Below, in pieces: positions 51,557 through 62,663 of a stretch of 64,000 nucleotides of DNA. Each line of letters starts with the position of its first letter. Positions within the stretch are counted from its first letter, which is position 1. Made by a program: the position numbers and the translations under genes. This stretch comes from Shewanella xiamenensis (GTDB taxonomy: Bacteria > Pseudomonadota > Gammaproteobacteria > Enterobacterales > Shewanellaceae), in assembly GCF_014647135.1 (NCBI RefSeq), contig NZ_BMOP01000001.1, positions 310,001 through 374,000 of the forward strand, read 5' to 3'. A model generated the notes under the pieces. It saw only the letters and a program-made list of their open reading frames with translations, did no database searches and was not told where the DNA came from.

Positions 51557-53032
51557 GTGGAACATCTGACTGCTTTTTCTCAATCAACTGTCCCTAAATT
51601 TGCAATTCCTAAGCTTACTCAGTTAAGCCTAGTAGCATTAGCCTTGACTGCCGGAAGTTCGTTGCTGAGCCAAACGGCATCGGCTCATGGTTATGTTATA
51701 TCACCAGAGTCTCGCTCCTACGCCTGTAAATCGGGCAGCAACGTCAACTGTGGCGCCATTCAGTGGGAGCCGCAAAGTGTTGAAGGTCCTTCTGGATTCC
51801 CTGAGTCTGGCCCTGCTGACGGTAAAATTGCTAGTGCGGCAAATGGGGCATTTTCTCCTTTGGATGAACAGAGCCCAAGTCGTTGGTCTAAGCGCGATAT
51901 CAAAGCGGGTTGGAATGACTTTTCTTGGCAGTTTACTGCTAACCACGTTACCCGCAATTGGCGCTACTATTTAACTCGTCAAGGCTGGGATCAAAATCAA
52001 GCTCTGAGCCGCGCAAGCTTTGACTTAGCCCCCTTTTGTGTGATCGACGGTGGCATGGTGCAACCGCCAAAGCTAGTGACTCATAATTGTTATGTGCCTG
52101 AAGATAGAACGGGTTATCACGTTATCTTGGCCGTGTGGGAAGTGGGTGACACCACCAACAGCTTCTACAATGCCATCGATGTGAACTTGAGCTCAGGCGC
52201 TGTGGTGCCGGGCGAGTGGACCGATATTGGTGATATTAATCCGTCACTCGATCTTAAAGCGGGTGATAAGGTGATGACGCGGGTGTTTGACGCCAACGGC
52301 GAGCAAACTGCCAAGCAAACTCAGATAACCATTGCCGATGCCACCCAAGGTGCTAAGCAAAATTGGCCATTCCTGTTAGCCAGTGCCATTAATGCTCAGC
52401 AGCCACAACTTAAAGCTGGGCAGAAGAATGCGGCTGGTGTGATTTCACCTGTGTATGGCAAAAATGAGATTTTTGCCGCGCCTAAGTCGGGCTTAGAGCG
52501 AGTGGAAGTGAGCTTTGATATTGCGCCAGCACCGGGAAATCAGCTTAATGTCACCTCCTTGGCCGATGATTACACCATTGTTGATGGTGCCGCGCAGGTC
52601 AGTTTTGATGTGAGCACCAATGCGGATATGCAGGTTTCGGCCTATTTATTTAGCCACGATGGCACCGCAGCAGGTTATGTGACGCAGGCGGTAAACAATA
52701 CCAGCGCGAGTTTTGTGTTGGATGTCGTTGCCCCTAAGGCAGGACATTATCATTTACAAGTGAAAGCTGAGCCTAAACAAGGTGAAGTTATCCAGCAAAA
52801 CTTTGATCTTTTCCTAAAAGATCAAGCCACTGCACCGGATGCTGACTTTATCTTCCCTGAGGGGATAAAAAGCTATGCTGCGGGCACTAAAGTGCTACAA
52901 CCTAAAACTGGTAAAGTCTATCAATGTAAACCTTGGCCCTACAGTGGCTATTGTGTGCAATGGTCACCAACTGCAACGGGTTTTGAACCAGGCGTAGGTA
53001 GCTCTTGGACCATGGCTTGGACTGAGCTGTAA
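51557..53032 (+). CDS. gbpA: GbpA-type chitin-binding lytic polysaccharide monooxygenase (AA10)
   Basis: A secreted copper enzyme that cleaves crystalline chitin oxidatively and helps adhesion to chitin. From GTG 51557 it has 491 residues. A long signal peptide ends TASA, leaving His 1 of the mature chain (HGYVISPESR) as the copper brace. The AA10 domain runs to about residue 200, followed by GbpA-type middle domains and a C-terminal chitin-binding module with paired aromatic residues (YQCKPWPYSGYCVQW). The GTG is preferred over ATG 51533 because GGAG lies 9 bp upstream, though this spacing is long. Leader and promoter controls are listed separately. Confidence 0.92.
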   Translation: MEHLTAFSQSTVPKFAIPKLTQLSLVALALTAGSSLLSQTASAHGYVISPESRSYACKSGSNVNCGAIQWEPQSVEGPSGFPESGPADGKIASAANGAFSPLDEQSPSRWSKRDIKAGWNDFSWQFTANHVTRNWRYYLTRQGWDQNQALSRASFDLAPFCVIDGGMVQPPKLVTHNCYVPEDRTGYHVILAVWEVGDTTNSFYNAIDVNLSSGAVVPGEWTDIGDINPSLDLKAGDKVMTRVFDANGEQTAKQTQITIADATQGAKQNWPFLLASAINAQQPQLKAGQKNAAGVISPVYGKNEIFAAPKSGLERVEVSFDIAPAPGNQLNVTSLADDYTIVDGAAQVSFDVSTNADMQVSAYLFSHDGTAAGYVTQAVNNTSASFVLDVVAPKAGHYHLQVKAEPKQGEVIQQNFDLFLKDQATAPDADFIFPEGIKSYAAGTKVLQPKTGKVYQCKPWPYSGYCVQWSPTATGFEPGVGSSWTMAWTEL

Positions 53033-53601
53033 TTTAACATTTTGAGTGATTGTTAAATTCAACGGAATGGACTTAAGCATATGGAAGGTGTTTAAGTCCA
53101 TTATCAGCGCGTTTGTGATGTTGCAAAGGCCAAATTAACCTTACGATGATTTTAATCGCGCATTTGGCGTATTTTCACAAAGGTAGCGATTTTGTTGGTT
53201 TGTATGTTTTCGTTTATCACTGCGCTATTGAGTTGTTACCATTAGGCGCGCCTTCTATCTTTGTTCACAACTGGCTTGCCCACTGGGATTGGCTCTGTTA
53301 ATGTCCCTAGCTATCTTCTATTACGCGCGTTGTCGCTGTTTTGCTAAGGCAATCACGATTGAAATTAATGTCACTTTTCTGCAAACGATTTAGTTAGCCT
53401 CAATGGCTACTGGGTTGAAATATTCAATAGCTATTGGGGCCAATTGATCTGCTCTATTGAGATCGGATTGGATGCTTTAAGTTTAGTGACGCTTTTCGTT
53501 TGAGATTGCTGTTGGCTTAATCACAGAGTGCGCAAGGCTTTATCCTTCAAATCTACTCAAAAACCTTAAAAAAATAATTAATACTTGAACAGGATAATTG
53601 T
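53033..53601 (+). other. Intergenic region with coding-like relics
   Basis: A 569-bp gap before the permease gene. Two short frames on the + strand read as hydrophobic protein pieces: LACPLGLALLMSLAIFYYA (about 53273-53328), then in another frame NGYWVEIFNSYWGQL and IEIGLDALSLVTLFV (about 53405-53504). Together they look vaguely like the N-terminus of a complex-I-type (NuoL/DabB) membrane subunit, perhaps a decayed gene. The last 100 bp should carry the permease promoter. Confidence 0.35.
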
Positions 53602-54789
53602 GTGAATTCAAAAATGTTAGGCTCGATAGCCATCGTCGCGGGAACCGCCATTGGCGCGGGAATGTTAGCCTTACCGCTCGCTACGGCGGCCTTAGGTATG
53701 GTACCTGCTATTTTGTTGATGGTAGTGATTTGGGGGCTGTCAGCCTATACCTCATTGTTAATGCTTGAGATTAATCTTCGTTCTGGCGTGGGCGATAATG
53801 TCCATGCGATTACTGGCAAATTACTCGGTAAGAAAGGCCAAATGGTGCAAGGCGCATCGTTCCTTAGCTTACTCTTTGCCTTAACGGCGGCGTATCTAAC
53901 AGGAGGCTCATCGCTATTAGTGCTCAAAGCGCAAAATATGTTTGATATCGTGTTAGATAACCAACTTGCGGTGGTGTTATTCACCTTAGTACTGGGCGGG
54001 TTTGCGGCATTAGGCGTGGCTTGGGTCGATAAAGTGTCGCGCTTTTTGTTCTCATTGATGATTTTATTGCTGATTGTTGTCGTGCTGTTTTTATTACCTG
54101 AAGTCAGTATTTCCAGTATGGCAACCAATGCGATAGCGCAATCCTTGACCAGCAGTTGGATGGCGGCGATCCCTGTGGTATTTACCTCCTTTGGTTTTCA
54201 CGTGTGTATTGCAACCTTAGTGCGTTATTTAGATGGTGATGCCGCCTCGCTGCGTAAGGTATTGTTAATAGGTTCAACGATTCCGCTTGCCTGTTATATC
54301 TTTTGGTTGTTAGTGACCTTAGGCACTGTGGGGGGCAATGAAATCAGTGGCTTTAATGGTTCTTTGCCAGCGCTTATCAGTGCGTTACAAGAGATTGCCC
54401 ATACGCCTTGGATCAGTAAATGTATTTCGCTATTCGCGGATTTAGCTTTAATTACCTCTTTCCTCGGGGTGACCTTAAGTTTGTATGATTTTGTGGCAGA
54501 ACTCACCCGCGCTAAGAAGACCTTTTTGGGGCGGACGCAAACCTGGTTATTAACCTTTGTGCCGCCATTGTTATGCGCGCTCTATGTGCCCGAAGGCTTT
54601 GTTGCCGTATTAGGCTTTGCTGCGGTGCCGCTGGTGGTGATGATTATTTTTCTGCCGATTGTGATGGCGCTACGTCAACGTCAAGCCGTGCCCCAAGGAT
54701 ACCAAGTGTCAGGCGGAACATTTACCCTTGGACTTGCAGGTCTGTTGGGAGCCATCATTATTGGTGCTCAGCTATTTGTCGCACTTTAA
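53602..54789 (+). CDS. Aromatic amino-acid permease (TyrP/TnaB/Mtr family)
   Basis: A 395-residue inner-membrane proton symporter for tyrosine or tryptophan, of the HAAAP family. The first helix carries the family signature GTAIGAGMLALPLA, with a helix-breaking glycine-rich segment; eleven helices in total. SFGFHVCIATLVRYLDGD is a conserved loop. GTG start at 53602 with AGGA 7 bp upstream. Substrate is not decided by sequence alone. No TyrR box was recognised. Confidence 0.9.
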   Translation: MNSKMLGSIAIVAGTAIGAGMLALPLATAALGMVPAILLMVVIWGLSAYTSLLMLEINLRSGVGDNVHAITGKLLGKKGQMVQGASFLSLLFALTAAYLTGGSSLLVLKAQNMFDIVLDNQLAVVLFTLVLGGFAALGVAWVDKVSRFLFSLMILLLIVVVLFLLPEVSISSMATNAIAQSLTSSWMAAIPVVFTSFGFHVCIATLVRYLDGDAASLRKVLLIGSTIPLACYIFWLLVTLGTVGGNEISGFNGSLPALISALQEIAHTPWISKCISLFADLALITSFLGVTLSLYDFVAELTRAKKTFLGRTQTWLLTFVPPLLCALYVPEGFVAVLGFAAVPLVVMIIFLPIVMALRQRQAVPQGYQVSGGTFTLGLAGLLGAIIIGAQLFVAL

Positions 54790-55007
54790 ACTGCGGCAAT
54801 TGAGCGCATTTAAACTTGTAGTGCTTAGTTAATGTATTTGCTTTGTAAGCGAATTTTTCTGAGTCTGTTATAAAGTGCGTGCGATATGCTAAAGTCAGGC
54901 TCTATGCCTGACTTTTTACTTTCTGGCTGTCGGGTAAGTGATTCACATCATACGTAGAAATAGCCTCGCAAGCGCTCGGCTTTCTTTATCAAAACGGACT
55001 TAAGACA

Positions 55008-57164
55008 ATGAAAAAATGGTTACTCTCAGTTGCTGTGGCGGCGAGTTTTGCTTCCCATGCTGACGAAGGTATGTGGCAGCCCCATCAATTGCCCGCAATG
55101 GCCGATGAACTCAAAGCGAAAGGCTTAGAAATTGATGCTAAATCAATCTCTAAACTTACCGAATTCCCGATGAATGCCGTGATAAGCCTTGGTGGCTGTA
55201 CGGCATCTTTTGTATCACCCAAAGGCTTAGTGGTGACTAACCATCACTGCGCCTATGGTTCGATTCAATACAATTCTACTGCTGAGAAAAACCTGTTACA
55301 GGACGGTTTTTTAGCTAAAACCTTTGCTGATGAATTACCCGCAGCCCCAGGCTCACGGGTATATGTGACTGAAGATGTGACTAATGTTACTGAGCGCGTT
55401 AAAGCTGGGCTAGAAAACAAAACGGGCCGTGAGTTTTATCAAGGGATTGAAAACCAAGAGAAAGCTCTCGTTGCCGAGTGTGAAAAAGACGAAGGCTATC
55501 GTTGCCAGGTGTATAGCTTCCACGGTGGCTTGGAATACTATCTGGTTAAACAGCTAGAAATCCGCGACGTGCGTTTAGTCTACAATCCTGCGGGTAGTGT
55601 GGGTAAATACGGTGGCGATATCGATAACTGGATGTGGCCACGTCATACGGGCGACTATTCTTTCTACCGCGCCTATGTGTCTAAAAATGGTAAACCCGCA
55701 GAATTTAGCGCTGACAACGTGCCCTACGAGCCAAAGAGCTTCTTAAAAGTCTCTGCTAAAGGCGTGAGTGAAGGTGACTTTGTGATGGTAGCGGGTTACC
55801 CCGGCCGCACAAATCGTTATCGCACCGCGACTGAAGTTCAAAATGAGTTTGAGTGGGCTTATCCCGAAGGCAAAATGCTGCGTGAGCGCTTTATTGAAAT
55901 CATTAAAGCAACTGCGCCAGAGGGCAGTGACGAGCGGATTAAGTATGAGAGCCAAATCGCGGGCTTAGCAAACTATGCTAAAAACTTCACTTCGATGATC
56001 GAGTTCTACGGCAAATCGACTATGTTGGCCGATCGTAAAGCCCTTGAAGCTAAACTGGCTGAGTGGATCGCTAAAGACAGCAGCCGTGAGGCTAAATACG
56101 GTAAAACCTTAGCCGAATTAGATGCCTTGATTGCTAAGAGCAAAGCGCACCAAGAACGGGATATGATTTTAAGCTACATCAGTAGCACCACTATGTTACC
56201 AACGGCGACGAATCTGTACCGTTTAGCCCATGAAAAGCAACTGCCTGATATGCAGCGTGAACCAGGCTTCCAAGACCGTGATATGACTCGCTTTAAGGCA
56301 AGCATGGAACGTATTGATCGCCGTTATGCCGCGAGTGTCGATAAGGCCGTACTCTTAGATATGCTAAAACGTTATGCCGCGTTACCTGAAGCGCAGCGTT
56401 TACCTGCGATGGATAAAGCCTTTGGTATCGATAACAAGGTTAACGAAGCTAAGCTTGCTAAAACCTTAGATAAAATGTACGCAAAAACCGAACTCGGTAA
56501 TAAAGATGTGCGTTTAGCTTGGATGGAAAAATCGGTCGACGATTTTAAAGCCTCTAAGGATCCTTTTATTCAATTTGCGGTGGCCATGTATGACACCAAT
56601 ATGAGCGAAGAGAAGAAAGAAAAAGAATTAGACGGCGAGATGATGAAAATACGTCCGCAATATATGGATGCCATCATTGCCTATAATCTTGAGCAGGGTA
56701 AGCCCGTTTACGCCGATGCAAACTCTAGCCTGCGTGTTACGGTTGGCCATGTAAAAGGTTATTCGCCAAAAGATGGTTTAGTGGCTGTGCCATTCACTCG
56801 CCTCGAAGGCATAGTGCAAAAAGACACGGGAATTGATCCATTCGATGCACCGAAAAAGCAGTTAGAGCTTATTAAACAGAAGCAATACGGTGATTTCTAT
56901 ATGAAATCCATCGATTCTGTGCCTGTAAACTTCCTGTCGACCTTAGATACCACTGGTGGTAACTCAGGTTCACCTACCTTAAACGGCCGCGCCGAATTAG
57001 TGGGTCTGCTGTTTGATGGTGTATATGAAAGCATTATCGGCGGCTGGGCATTTGATAATGAGATTAACCGCTCTATTCATGTCGATAGCCGTTATATGTT
57101 GTGGGTAATGAAATATTTGGATGGTGCCGACAATCTCTTAGCTGAGATGGAAATCGTTAAATAA
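55008..57164 (+). CDS. S46-family dipeptidyl peptidase (DPP7/DPP11-like)
   Basis: A 718-residue periplasmic serine exopeptidase that releases N-terminal dipeptides. Signal peptide MKKWLLSVAVAASFASHA; catalytic histidine at about residue 80 in VVTNHHCAYGS; the aspartate region GGDIDNWMWPRHTGDYSFY; and catalytic serine in DTTGGNSGSPTLNG. These match the S46 chymotrypsin fold with its added helical domain. It helps use peptides as carbon and nitrogen. Specificity (hydrophobic or acidic P1) cannot be read here. Terminator at 57207. Confidence 0.93.
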   Translation: MKKWLLSVAVAASFASHADEGMWQPHQLPAMADELKAKGLEIDAKSISKLTEFPMNAVISLGGCTASFVSPKGLVVTNHHCAYGSIQYNSTAEKNLLQDGFLAKTFADELPAAPGSRVYVTEDVTNVTERVKAGLENKTGREFYQGIENQEKALVAECEKDEGYRCQVYSFHGGLEYYLVKQLEIRDVRLVYNPAGSVGKYGGDIDNWMWPRHTGDYSFYRAYVSKNGKPAEFSADNVPYEPKSFLKVSAKGVSEGDFVMVAGYPGRTNRYRTATEVQNEFEWAYPEGKMLRERFIEIIKATAPEGSDERIKYESQIAGLANYAKNFTSMIEFYGKSTMLADRKALEAKLAEWIAKDSSREAKYGKTLAELDALIAKSKAHQERDMILSYISSTTMLPTATNLYRLAHEKQLPDMQREPGFQDRDMTRFKASMERIDRRYAASVDKAVLLDMLKRYAALPEAQRLPAMDKAFGIDNKVNEAKLAKTLDKMYAKTELGNKDVRLAWMEKSVDDFKASKDPFIQFAVAMYDTNMSEEKKEKELDGEMMKIRPQYMDAIIAYNLEQGKPVYADANSSLRVTVGHVKGYSPKDGLVAVPFTRLEGIVQKDTGIDPFDAPKKQLELIKQKQYGDFYMKSIDSVPVNFLSTLDTTGGNSGSPTLNGRAELVGLLFDGVYESIIGGWAFDNEINRSIHVDSRYMLWVMKYLDGADNLLAEMEIVK

Positions 57165-57579
57165 TCCATTGCCGGATTAGCGTCACTGCGGTCAAAGCAA
57201 GACAATAAAAAGCGATAAACCCATAGGGCTTATCGCTTTTTCATTTTGAGATGATAAAACGACCCAATGCCTGCGTATGGTGGAAAGCGGTTTGGGATAG
57301 ATATTCATTAGGTTGAGTTGCACACGCCCTAGTGCTCGCTAAATATCAAATACTGACTTTCGTTGCATTCACTCAACGAGACAGTAAATAGAAACTAATA
57401 TTGATACTGGCTTAGGGTTTCTATTAGGGACTAATTCAGCAGTATCCAGTTTGAATTTAGCCCTAAATGTCTTGTGGTGTAGCGCTGATGTATTCACCTA
57501 AAGTGATCTGTAAGATAAGAAGATCACTGCAGCTTTGGTGGCACAAAAAATAGTGTGCCACTTCACCCTTAGCAGATTA
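57165..57579. other. Intergenic region between S46 gene and DUF3144 gene
   Basis: 415 bp between convergent genes. It has the S46 terminator (57207-57241) and a second stem-loop GTGGCACA/TGTGCCAC (57538-57561) just after the DUF3144 stop, without a T-run. Nothing else was recognised. Confidence 0.5.
57207..57241 (+). terminator. Terminator of the S46 peptidase gene
   Basis: AAAAGCGATAA / TTATCGCTTTT stem with a short CCC/GGG inner helix and T-run. Confidence 0.88.
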
Positions 57580-57897
57580 TCAGTTCTTAAAAATTTGGAC
57601 AGAATCATCTATCTCTGCGGGTTCTTCCTGCATAACGGGTGGGTTGGCGATATGGTCGTCTAAATTATCACTCAGCATTTCACGGTATTCTGCGCTAAAC
57701 CAGTCGAGTGCATTGTCTTTTTCTGCACCTAAATCGGCTGATTTAATCGCCGCTTCAAAAGCATTAAAACGAGCCGCCGCAAAACGCAGGGCGGTACCTA
57801 CTTTGCCTACATCACCTTCTTGCTGGCTTAGCTGATTGGCTAAGGCAATAAATTGATCGGCAAGTTCAAAAATAGTGGTGTTGCTCGTGTCTGTCAT
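57580..57897 (-). CDS. DUF3144 family protein
   Basis: A 105-residue acidic, helical cytoplasmic protein (FIALANQLSQQEGDVGKVG, FAAARFNAFEA). It corresponds to the DUF3144 family, which has no known function. It stands alone, separated by 70 bp from the pilin-like gene upstream, in the same orientation. Confidence 0.85.
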   Translation of the reverse strand: MTDTSNTTIFELADQFIALANQLSQQEGDVGKVGTALRFAAARFNAFEAAIKSADLGAEKDNALDWFSAEYREMLSDNLDDHIANPPVMQEEPAEIDDSVQIFKN

Positions 57898-57967
57898 AGC
57901 GCTTACTCAAAATAATTTATTGGTGGGCGATTCTATCCTAATTTCGATCGGAAGGAATCGCTAACTC

Positions 57968-58528
57968 TTAACTATTGGGATCTAAGTCTGTTGTGACGGT
58001 TCCCGTTCTTGAATCGTAATAAATGGATAATTTATCGTTAGCCCGATAAAAATATCGGCATTGATTAGGGTTGAGATAACTGGCTTTATAGTCTGTTTCT
58101 GTGGCATCAATATTGAGTCGTGAGACGCTCGGCTGCGCATTTTGGAATAACACTTCCCATACAGAGACACAGTCTTCCACATTATCTAATGAAGGTGATG
58201 CCTCATTGCCATAAATATAGTGTTGGGCAGGCCAACCGTTAGCATTAAAGTCCACTTGTTCAGATTGTGCTGTGCCAAATACGGGCAAATCTTCCTTGGG
58301 GCCTGAGCCTACTTTCACTGCCCAAACTGAACGCGCTAAATTTAAACCGGATTTAAATCCTGCGCCTGCGGCTTTGACTGTAGCTATCTGCGCATCTTGC
58401 TGCACATTGATAAACTTGGGCAAAGCCACAACGGCTAAAATTCCAAGCACAATAATCACTACAACGAGTTCAATTAAGGTAAAGCCTGCGGATTGTGGAC
58501 TTGAGCCTTGTAAGCGGTCGCGGATCAT
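57968..58528 (-). CDS. Type IV pilin-like (MSHA-type) protein
   Basis: A 186-residue prepilin. After a 14-residue basic leader it has the cleavage and N-methylation motif G-FTLIELVVVIIVLGILAVVA, with Glu at position 5 of the mature chain, then a globular C-terminal domain with two cysteines (EDCVSVWE and NPNQCRYFY) that probably form the D-loop bridge. It resembles MSHA minor/major pilins. No secretion or pilus genes are nearby, so it is an orphan here. Confidence 0.85.
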   Translation of the reverse strand: MIRDRLQGSSPQSAGFTLIELVVVIIVLGILAVVALPKFINVQQDAQIATVKAAGAGFKSGLNLARSVWAVKVGSGPKEDLPVFGTAQSEQVDFNANGWPAQHYIYGNEASPSLDNVEDCVSVWEVLFQNAQPSVSRLNIDATETDYKASYLNPNQCRYFYRANDKLSIYYDSRTGTVTTDLDPNS

Positions 58529-58694
58529 TTATCTGAATGAATAGGGGATAAGTGCCGACACTATAGCACTTAATTGGTGGCATTTTAACTTGAACTATCA
58601 GCAGTTCAGGCGAATTAATCGTACAGTGAGCTTGTCATGGTTGCTTATCACTTTTAAGCTAACGGCATTGTAACTTAAGTAAGAGAAACTGATT

Positions 58695-59354
58695 TTGGCG
58701 ACTTGGCAAGCATTTATCGACCATCAACGTACGCAGCCTTACTATCAACAGCTGATCGCATTTGTGAATCAACAGCGAGAAGCGGGCAAAGTGATTTATC
58801 CTCCGAAAGAGGATGTGTTTAATGCATTCAAAACAACGCCGCTCGAGCAAGTGCGTGTAGTGTTAATTGGTCAAGATCCCTACCATGGCCCCAATCAAGC
58901 CCATGGTTTATGTTTCTCAGTGAAACGAGGGGTTAAACCGCCGCCTTCGCTTGCCAATATGTATAAAGAATTGGTTAACGATATTCCGGGATTCCATATT
59001 CCCAACCATGGTGATTTAACGGCCTGGGCTGAACAGGGGATTTTGATGCTTAATACTGTCCTCACGGTAGAACAGGGGCAAGCGCACTCCCATGCCAATG
59101 CGGGCTGGGAAATTTTTACGACGGAAGCGTTAAAGCTGCTTAATGCGCAGCAACGTCCAATTATCTTCGTGCTGTGGGGGAGTCATGCCATCAAAAAAGG
59201 TGCTGTGATTAACGCGCCACAACACCAAATTCTATCGGGACCGCATCCATCTCCTTTATCGGCGTATCGTGGTTTTTTTGGTTGTGGGCATTTTTCAAAA
59301 GTGAATCAACTACTGATGGCTCGGGGCGAAGCGCCGATCCAATGGCAAGTTTAA
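58695..59354 (+). CDS. ung: Uracil-DNA glycosylase
   Basis: A 219-residue family 1 glycosylase that removes uracil from DNA. Motif A GQDPYHG (residues 59-65, catalytic Asp 61), and [10 protein letters not shown] with the catalytic histidine. Length agrees with E. coli Ung (229). The start is a TTG at 58695; the frame lacks an ATG near it that keeps the first conserved helix, and the ribosome site (AGAGA) is weak. Bidirectional terminator downstream. Confidence 0.95.
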   Translation: MATWQAFIDHQRTQPYYQQLIAFVNQQREAGKVIYPPKEDVFNAFKTTPLEQVRVVLIGQDPYHGPNQAHGLCFSVKRGVKPPPSLANMYKELVNDIPGFHIPNHGDLTAWAEQGILMLNTVLTVEQGQAHSHANAGWEIFTTEALKLLNAQQRPIIFVLWGSHAIKKGAVINAPQHQILSGPHPSPLSAYRGFFGCGHFSKVNQLLMARGEAPIQWQV

Positions 59355-59382
59355 GTTCCATGTTGTAAAGAATGCTAAAAAT

Positions 59383-59411
59383 AAAAAGGCCTTGCTAAGC
59401 AAGGCCTTTTT
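59383..59411. terminator. Bidirectional terminator, ung / ispB
   Basis: AAAAAGGCCTTGCT and AGCAAGGCCTTTTT form a long stem with A- and T-runs for both converging transcripts. Confidence 0.93.
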
Positions 59412-59430
59412 ATTGATTGTTCACAACAGC

Positions 59431-60402
59431 TTAGTGGTTGCGATCTACTGATATTTTCGCCAGTGAGACTAATGCGGTTTTAAAATCACTGTCAGGTAAT
59501 GCCGCAAGTGCAGCAATCGCCTTATTTGATTCCTCAATGGCCTTTTGCTGAGTATAAGTGAGCGCGCCGCAATGATGCAGAGCGGCAACTATCTTCTCAA
59601 TCGCATGGGTGCCATCACCTTGCTCAATCGCATGACGAATGAGTTGCTGCTCTTCTTCTGTGCCATGGGCAATGGCATAGATCAGCGGTAAGGTCGGCTT
59701 GCCTTCGGCGAGGTCATCACCGATGTTTTTACCTAACTCTTCACTGTCGGCGGTGTAGTCGAGCAAATCGTCGGTCAATTGGAAGGCTGTACCTAAATAC
59801 TTACCATAATCGCCCAACGCCGTTTCTTGTTCAGGTGTGGCGCCCGCTAATACAGCGGCAAGTAAGGTTGCGGCTTCGAATAGCTTTGCAGTCTTACAGT
59901 AAATCACCCGCATATAGCTTTCTTCGGTAGTATCTGGGTCATTACAGTTCATTAGCTGTAATACTTCGCCCTCAGCTAATACGTTGGTGGTATCGGCTAG
60001 TACCCGTAATACTCGCATATTGTCGAGTTCAGTCATCATTTGGAATGAGCGGGTATAAAGGAAGTCACCCACTAATACACTGGCGCTATTACCAAAGAGC
60101 GCGTTGGCGGTTTCGCGGCCGCGTCTGAGGGTCGATTCATCGACCACATCATCGTGCAGTAATGAAGCGGTATGAATAAATTCAATAATCGCGGCAAGCT
60201 TAAGGTGGGCTTCACCTTGATAGTCGACGGCGCGAGCGGCGAGGACGGATAGTAAAGGACGAAGACGTTTACCACCACCATTGATAATGTAGAAACCTAG
60301 CTGGTTGATCAGGGCGACATCTGACTCCAGCTGTTTATAGATCAGCTGATTGACTGCTTGCATATCAGTGTCAGCCAGTTGACGAATAGCGTTTAAATCC
60401 AT
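59431..60402 (-). CDS. ispB: Octaprenyl diphosphate synthase
   Basis: A 323-residue prenyltransferase that builds the C40 side chain of ubiquinone and menaquinone from FPP and IPP. It has the first aspartate-rich motif LLHDDVVDE, the second LTDDLLDYTAD, and GGKRLRP for pyrophosphate binding. I chose ATG 60402 (MDLNAIRQLA); the frame is open to 60426, but this choice gives exactly the E. coli length (323). It is divergent from rplU-rpmA, as in E. coli. Confidence 0.95.
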   Translation of the reverse strand: MDLNAIRQLADTDMQAVNQLIYKQLESDVALINQLGFYIINGGGKRLRPLLSVLAARAVDYQGEAHLKLAAIIEFIHTASLLHDDVVDESTLRRGRETANALFGNSASVLVGDFLYTRSFQMMTELDNMRVLRVLADTTNVLAEGEVLQLMNCNDPDTTEESYMRVIYCKTAKLFEAATLLAAVLAGATPEQETALGDYGKYLGTAFQLTDDLLDYTADSEELGKNIGDDLAEGKPTLPLIYAIAHGTEEEQQLIRHAIEQGDGTHAIEKIVAALHHCGALTYTQQKAIEESNKAIAALAALPDSDFKTALVSLAKISVDRNH

Positions 60403-60560
60403 AATAGACTCTGGTTGTGGGGCCATTACGTACCCGGCCTGTATTTTAGGCTCACGTGTTATATAGAATGAATTTTACCTAAAATTCTGACATATGACAG
60501 TACTCACACTACTAATGTGCGAGTTATTCCGGCCTTTTTTTATTCTTTCCTAATTAGGGC

Positions 60561-60589
60561 TTGCCAGATAAGGATTCTTCGCGTAAACT
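60561..60589 (+). promoter_or_regulatory. Promoter of rplU-rpmA
   Basis: TTGCCA (60561-60566) and TAAACT (60584-60589) with a 17-bp spacer, 87 bp before the rplU start. The leader between them and rplU contains a CCTGCCC/GGGCCAG-type hairpin near 60620-60650, possibly an r-protein target. Confidence 0.65.
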
Positions 60590-60675
60590 CCGCGCCCATT
60601 GTCAATAAAGTTTTTGTAGCATCCTGCCCCCAAGAATGTGGGCCAGCATGTTAGGAATATCGGAGTAAAATAGCT

Positions 60676-60987
60676 ATGTACGCTGTTTTTCAAAGTGGTG
60701 GTAAACAACACCGTGTAGCCCCTGGCCACACAGTTCGTTTAGAAAAATTAGAAGTTGCTACTGGTTCAACTGTTGAATTCGATCAAGTTTTACTGATCGC
60801 TGACGGTGAAAAAGTGCACGTTGGTGCTCCTTTAGTGGCTGGCGGTAAAGTCGTTGCTGAAGTAGTAAGTCATGGTCGTGGCGAGAAAGTAACTATTGTT
60901 AAGTTCCGTCGTCGTAAGCACCACGACAAGAAGTTGGGCCACCGTCAGTGGTTCACCGAAGTTAAAATTACTGCTATCAACGCATAA
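60676..60987 (+). CDS. rplU: 50S ribosomal protein L21
   Basis: A 103-residue protein that binds 23S rRNA. It starts [14 protein letters not shown] and contains [16 protein letters not shown], the highly conserved basic tail. Length equals E. coli L21. The ribosome site is CGGAGT. rpmA follows after 14 bp. Confidence 0.97.
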   Translation: MYAVFQSGGKQHRVAPGHTVRLEKLEVATGSTVEFDQVLLIADGEKVHVGAPLVAGGKVVAEVVSHGRGEKVTIVKFRRRKHHDKKLGHRQWFTEVKITAINA

Positions 60988-60998
60988 TAGGAGTCTAA

Positions 60999-61256
<258 letters not shown>

Positions 61257-61279
61257 TTTTCGAGTCTAGCTTATACTGT

Positions 61280-61313
61280 AAAGCCCCGCCTTTGGTGGGG
61301 CTTTCTGTTTTTT
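61280..61313 (+). terminator. Terminator of rplU-rpmA
   Basis: AAGCCCCGCC / GGTGGGGCTT stem with TTT loop and T-rich end; obgE probably has its own promoter in the 160 bp that follow. Confidence 0.85.
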
Positions 61314-61439
61314 GTGCTTCTACTTACCTACGTTTCTGGAGCGATTTGATAAATCTTTATCAAATTAAGGGCGTTGACTGGTAAGATTGGGAGCAAGTAT
61401 CTCGAGTTTTTTGGCGACCGATGAAGTTAAACGGTATAA

Positions 61440-62636
<1,197 letters not shown>

Positions 62637-62663
62637 TATCCATATCTAAGTTTTGAGAGTTTC

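Noticed and set aside
57538..57561. Stem-loop as DUF3144 terminator
   Set aside because: No T-run on either side; kept only as a note in the intergenic entry.
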